From Bacteroidota bacterium (GTDB lineage Bacteria; Bacteroidota; Bacteroidia; Bacteroidales; Prolixibacteraceae), in the NCBI GenBank assembly GCA_023251435.1, contig JAHEYU010000025.1, forward strand, positions 1-64,000: a DNA stretch of 64,000 bases, given 5' to 3'. The notes under the pieces were generated by a model. That model worked only from the letters and a program-made list of their open reading frames with translations, did not search any database and was not told where the DNA came from. Positions 60,515 through 64,000 of this stretch are shown in pieces. The translations under genes and the position numbers were made by a program. Every line of letters begins with the position of its first letter. Position 1 is the stretch's first letter.

Positions 60515-62152
60515 TTATCTGACAACTTTCACCTGATACTTCTTTTCATTCCAGGCTTCAAACTGATTGGTCGTTAAAAAGGTAAGTTGCCTCTTTTCTG
60601 CATTCTTCAACCATATTACTGATGGGTCAAGCGGATCGGCATTCGCTTTTACCCCTCCTGTAACAGTAATCTGAACCAGATTACCATTATTTACTTCAAA
60701 ATAGAAGGGCTTTAAATCTGCATTTTCAGAAATAGTAAGTTGAGTGGGTGGCAACATTAACGAAGGAGCTGTTTCTTCGTAATAAAACTTCGACACATGG
60801 TAAGTAATGGTGTCCATCCATTTATTAAGCGTTTTGTAATTATCCAGCTGTGGTTCATGCCCAAGACCTGCCAGCGAAACCAACCGGTTGCGATGACCGA
60901 GTATCTGCAACCGGTCGTGAATCGGTTTCGAACCATACATTTTATCCATCAACAAACGATTCACCATCAGCGAATTCTGAAATGGGTGGTCGTATTCGTA
61001 AGGCACAATTCCGTCAGCAGTTCCATGTATCGACAACACCGAAACCTTCTCGTCTTTGCCAATGATGTTTAAATCGGCAACAGCTCCCCACATGTTGGCA
61101 ACCGATTTTACTTCAAAACCTTCGGAATATTTATTTCCTGAAGCTTCTATTTTTGTAACAATGCCTTGTTTCTCGGCCTCGATAATTCGTTTCGGTCTTT
61201 CATCGTTGTCCATAAATGCCACATTCAGCGAAGCGACAGCTCCCGCACTTGTTCCACCAACATAAACCTGGGTTGGATTGATCCCCAGTCCCGCAGCATT
61301 GTGCGAGAGGTACCGAAGTGCAGCATGCGCATCCTGAACGGCGCGATAAGCGCTCATCTCAACATCAGCAGGCGAAAGTTTAAAGCCAAGCCGGTAATCA
61401 ATTGATGCTACCAGATAGCCCCGCTTTGCAAGCGAAGTTGCCAGTGAGTATTCAGCCGCCGACTCTTTGCTTCCAATGTAAAAAGCGCCGCCATGAATAA
61501 GCATCACCAATGGACGGTTTTTAAAAATGTCGGTTTTGGGGTAATAAATGTCAAGTTTCAGATCGAGCAATTCCGGATCTTTAAACGCTTTAACCAGTCC
61601 CTTGCTTAAAGTTGTGATGTACGGATCGTCTGAATAAGGAGAATTTGTCCAGTAACCTTTGGCTTTTCCGTATAAAAGGTCGCTTTTAACTTCAACTCCG
61701 CTAAAAATTTCCTTTTGATATCGTTCTGTTGGGCTAACTACTAATTCAGGGCGACGGACAAAACTGATGCTGACTTTCGGACGCCAAAAGAAAAATCGTT
61801 TCTTTTTATTGTACAGAGTAAGTGCTCCATCAAAACCAGATGAACCTATTTTGGGAGACTTCAACTTTCCTACATATAAATCAGATTGGAAAAAGGGCTG
61901 TACACCTGAAGTATTCAGCGAAAAAGCATGACTTTCTTCAACAGCTTTTCCCCGTTTCATTACAAAATATCCTTTCAGCAGGTTTGAGTCTGTAACATCG
62001 GCAACAAGGATGATCTGATCGTTGCCGATTTTCCCGTCGTAAGTACCTTTTTCAGGAAAATTAGACTGGGCAAAAAGCTGAGAATTAATTGAAATGGAAA
62101 GCAGTAGAACAGATAAAAATGCAATTATAAGATTCTGATTTGTGGTTCTCAT
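60515..62152 (-). CDS. Secreted alpha/beta hydrolase (carboxylesterase-like)
   Basis: The 545-residue protein has a signal peptide (to about residue 28), an N-terminal beta-rich region of about 125 residues of unknown fold, and an esterase domain of the BD-FAE/esterase type: oxyanion LVMLIHGGAFYIG, nucleophile VGGTSAGAVASLN, Asp in SIHGTADGIVPYE and His in GLGHEPQLD. The last 70 residues are an extra domain. It probably cleaves an ester in a carbohydrate or small molecule outside the inner membrane. It is a single gene, with no sugar-degradation genes around to set the substrate. Confidence 0.87.
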   Translation of the reverse strand: MRTTNQNLIIAFLSVLLLSISINSQLFAQSNFPEKGTYDGKIGNDQIILVADVTDSNLLKGYFVMKRGKAVEESHAFSLNTSGVQPFFQSDLYVGKLKSPKIGSSGFDGALTLYNKKKRFFFWRPKVSISFVRRPELVVSPTERYQKEIFSGVEVKSDLLYGKAKGYWTNSPYSDDPYITTLSKGLVKAFKDPELLDLKLDIYYPKTDIFKNRPLVMLIHGGAFYIGSKESAAEYSLATSLAKRGYLVASIDYRLGFKLSPADVEMSAYRAVQDAHAALRYLSHNAAGLGINPTQVYVGGTSAGAVASLNVAFMDNDERPKRIIEAEKQGIVTKIEASGNKYSEGFEVKSVANMWGAVADLNIIGKDEKVSVLSIHGTADGIVPYEYDHPFQNSLMVNRLLMDKMYGSKPIHDRLQILGHRNRLVSLAGLGHEPQLDNYKTLNKWMDTITYHVSKFYYEETAPSLMLPPTQLTISENADLKPFYFEVNNGNLVQITVTGGVKANADPLDPSVIWLKNAEKRQLTFLTTNQFEAWNEKKYQVKVVR

Positions 62153-62313
62153 ACAAAAACTATTTATGAAACTAAATTGACATGAATAAAACTCTAACCC
62201 TATCAGGTTATAAAACGTTCAAAATTAAAACAGATTGCAAAATACAAAACGAAATTTCAGATTATTTAGTTTTTCTTTTTACATTCATCCTGTGAATTTA
62301 TGAATTTAGAAAA

Positions 62314-62673
62314 ATGAGATTGATTTTCCTGCTTTTCGGGTTATTGTTGATTCTGCAGTCGGGCTTTTGCAATAATCTTCAGGATGAATATAACCCAAAA
62401 ACAGATGATACTGACCTGGCTTATATTTCAGGCAGAAACAGCCAGCCGCTTAATGCAATAGAACCCCTGACTGTTACTTTTTTGTTCTCGAATCCCGGTA
62501 ATCAATACAATACAGGGAAAATCACAAACTGGTATCCTTCCTGCAAACTACAAATCAGGCCATTAAACAATTTCTACTTTCCCAATAATTCCTATTTCAC
62601 TTTCAGAAAAAGTATCAATCTATTTTTATTAGGCTGTTCAAAATTGTCGTTATTAGAGGTTATAAGGTGTTGA
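62314..62673 (+). CDS. Small secreted protein, hypothetical
   Basis: The ORF encodes 119 residues with a convincing signal peptide (MRLIFLLFGLLLILQSGFC). The rest is low-complexity and Asn/Tyr/Phe-rich, with no motif. It lies 65 bases upstream of the antiporter gene on the same strand. It may be a real small gene or a chance ORF; a nested inverted repeat follows its stop. Confidence 0.35.
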   Translation: MRLIFLLFGLLLILQSGFCNNLQDEYNPKTDDTDLAYISGRNSQPLNAIEPLTVTFLFSNPGNQYNTGKITNWYPSCKLQIRPLNNFYFPNNSYFTFRKSINLFLLGCSKLSLLEVIRC

Positions 62674-62726
62674 AGTTTATCAAAACAACTGCTTAAAACG
62701 TTTTGATAATTAATTAAAAACTTCAA
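62670..62726 (+). promoter_or_regulatory. Nested inverted repeats in the leader of the NhaD-like gene
   Basis: TTGAAGTTT (62670-62678) pairs with AAACTTCAA (62718-62726), and inside it TATCAAAAC (62678-62686) pairs with GTTTTGATA (62700-62708). There is no T run, so it is not a classical terminator. It lies 12 bases before the antiporter ATG and could control translation. Confidence 0.5.
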
Positions 62727-62737
62727 ACACACTTTTT

Positions 62738-64000
62738 ATGATTTTAGGACAAATTGTACCCTTGATTTTAGGAATCAGGCCGGAGTTTATCATTTTTGGA
62801 GTGACTCTACTCGGCGTAGCATTGTTTCACCGACATACATTAATAGTTGCATTGGCCGGATTAGCAGCCATCTTAGTTTTCAAATTTATTTTTATTGCCG
62901 ATTTCAACTTAGCAGAACATCTGTTCGGCCATGTATCTTTTGCCGACCAAATCCTTAATAAAGAAATGCGGGTAGGAGAATGGAGTATTTTACTGAACCT
63001 GCTGGGACTTTTAATAGGGTTTGCTATACTTTCAAGGCATTTTGAAGAATCAAATGTTCCTGAATACCTACCCAATTTACTGCCCAATGACTGGAAAGGA
63101 CCTTTGGTTTTGCTTGTTGCAGTATTCGTTTTATCGTCATTCCTCGATAATATTGCCGCCGCCCTTATTGGTGGTACAATTGCGTTGGTGGTTTTTCAGC
63201 GAAAAGTTCATATCGGCTATGTTGCAGCAATTGTTGCAGCCAGCAATGCCGGAGGTTCGGGAAGTGTAATTGGCGACACCACCACTACACTTATGTGGAT
63301 CGAAGGGGTTAATCCTTTTAATGTACTTCATGCATACATTGCAGCATTCTCGGCCCTCGCATTCTTTTCGGTTTTCGCTTCGCTGCAACAACATAAGTAT
63401 CAACCCATCCAGAAAGATGCGAAATCGGGTGTGAAAATTGATTGGATACGAATAGGTGTTGTGGCAATGATTCTTTTGCTGACTATCCTAACGAATGTCT
63501 TTTTTGATTTTCCGGCACTCGGGGTTTGGGTTGCCATATTGATTGGGGCATTCATTCGGAAAACTGATTGGGCTGAAGCAAAAAATTCAGTGTCCGGATC
63601 GATATTCCTGATTGCCCTCGTTACCTGCGCCTCGCTAATGCCAGTTAACGAACTGCCATCGGCCTCCTGGCAAACAGCTTTTGTTTTAGGTTTTGTTTCG
63701 TCAGTATTCGATAATATCCCGCTCACAAAACTTGCACTCGAACAAAATGGCTACGACTGGGGAATGCTTGCTTATGCAGTGGGGTTCGGGGGATCGATGA
63801 TCTGGTTCGGCTCTTCGGCCGGAGTGGCCATTACAAATAAGTTTCACGAAGCGCGATCTGTATTTAACTGGTTGAAAGCCGGATGGCATATTTTGATAGC
63901 ATATATAATTGGCTTCTTTGTTTTGCTTATTCTTTGGGGTTGGGAACCTCAGGTAATTGAAAAGAAAACCGGTTCAGTTCCAAAAACTAACACCATTCAC
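62738..64000 (+). CDS. NhaD-like Na+/H+ antiporter or SLC13-family permease (3' end cut by window)
   Basis: At least 421 residues are in view with no stop before the window end. It is a polytopic membrane protein with about ten to eleven helices. The motifs SSFLDNIAAALIGGTIALVV, AASNAGGSGSVIGDTTTTLMW and SSVFDNIPLTKLAL are the paired 'DN-I' helix hairpins and the Asn/Gly-rich loop of the NhaD/ArsB-CitT group. NhaD exports Na+ in exchange for H+, which would suit a cell that uses a Na+-pumping decarboxylase. An organic-anion permease is the alternative. ATG at 62738 follows the nested inverted repeat. Confidence 0.85.
   Translation, partial: MILGQIVPLILGIRPEFIIFGVTLLGVALFHRHTLIVALAGLAAILVFKFIFIADFNLAEHLFGHVSFADQILNKEMRVGEWSILLNLLGLLIGFAILSRHFEESNVPEYLPNLLPNDWKGPLVLLVAVFVLSSFLDNIAAALIGGTIALVVFQRKVHIGYVAAIVAASNAGGSGSVIGDTTTTLMWIEGVNPFNVLHAYIAAFSALAFFSVFASLQQHKYQPIQKDAKSGVKIDWIRIGVVAMILLLTILTNVFFDFPALGVWVAILIGAFIRKTDWAEAKNSVSGSIFLIALVTCASLMPVNELPSASWQTAFVLGFVSSVFDNIPLTKLALEQNGYDWGMLAYAVGFGGSMIWFGSSAGVAITNKFHEARSVFNWLKAGWHILIAYIIGFFVLLILWGWEPQVIEKKTGSVPKTNTIH

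Overview
The window looks like a chromosomal segment of a fermentative Bacteroidota bacterium, probably Bacteroidales/Marinilabiliales (a Prolixibacteraceae-like genome is my best guess). The evidence is repeated promoter matches to the Bacteroidota consensus TAnnTTTG with a TTTG or TTG box 19-22 bases upstream, a protein with a type IX secretion tail, several protein families largely confined to the phylum (DUF4924, DUF5606, DUF4857, DUF4876 and DUF6850 by recognition), a split 5'-nucleotidase, and a Na+-coupled methylmalonyl-CoA decarboxylase operon of the succinate-to-propionate pathway.

Layout. Positions 1-3.8 kb are the right end of a prophage: holin, GH108 endolysin, two small lipoproteins (one built like a one-protein spanin), a secreted protein, and a tyrosine integrase next to the 3' end of tRNA-Pro, the likely attachment site. 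tRNA-Pro and tRNA-Ser follow with a good promoter. At 4.3-4.6 kb, a promoter and a long inverted repeat ending in a T tract mark a candidate structured RNA. Then come lnt, a two-gene 5'-nucleotidase, a LysM amidase and a DCC-family oxidoreductase. From 9.4 to 14.8 kb, a minus-strand housekeeping block carries DUF4924, an S4 RNA-binding protein, pth, rplY/ctc, prs, engB, manA and a Dabb protein. From 15 to 18.3 kb lie udk, a PolB-like exonuclease and a TPR histidine kinase.

From 18.5 to 31 kb, a long minus-strand cluster joins a propeller/T9SS protein, a TonB-dependent receptor, a DUF4876 lipoprotein, a DUF6850 outer-membrane protein, an ABC ATPase and permease, a DUF4857 membrane protein and a DJ-1 protein. 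It looks like one envelope-spanning uptake/efflux system of unknown substrate, with an ECF sigma factor upstream. Then come a second TonB receptor, DUF5606, a DnaQ-like exonuclease, two tandem OmpA/TSP3 porins, argS, uvrB, an EEP-family hydrolase, a HAD phosphatase and a two-component system. purL is followed by a three-gene toxin-antitoxin-like module.

From 51.6 to 57.7 kb lies the propionate module: CoA-transferase, methylmalonyl-CoA epimerase, and the decarboxylase alpha subunit, an LTD-OadG fusion, the biotin carrier and the beta subunit. A Kup potassium transporter, an alpha/beta hydrolase and an NhaD-like antiporter (cut by the window end) close the segment.

The least explained parts are non-coding: the candidate RNA at 4.36-4.58 kb; a promoter-terminator pair enclosing about 80 bases without an ORF at 60.1 kb, flanked by two copies of a hairpin repeat; and a family of intergenic GTCATT/AATGAC arrays whose units are spaced 10-11 bases apart, mostly at gene 3' ends.
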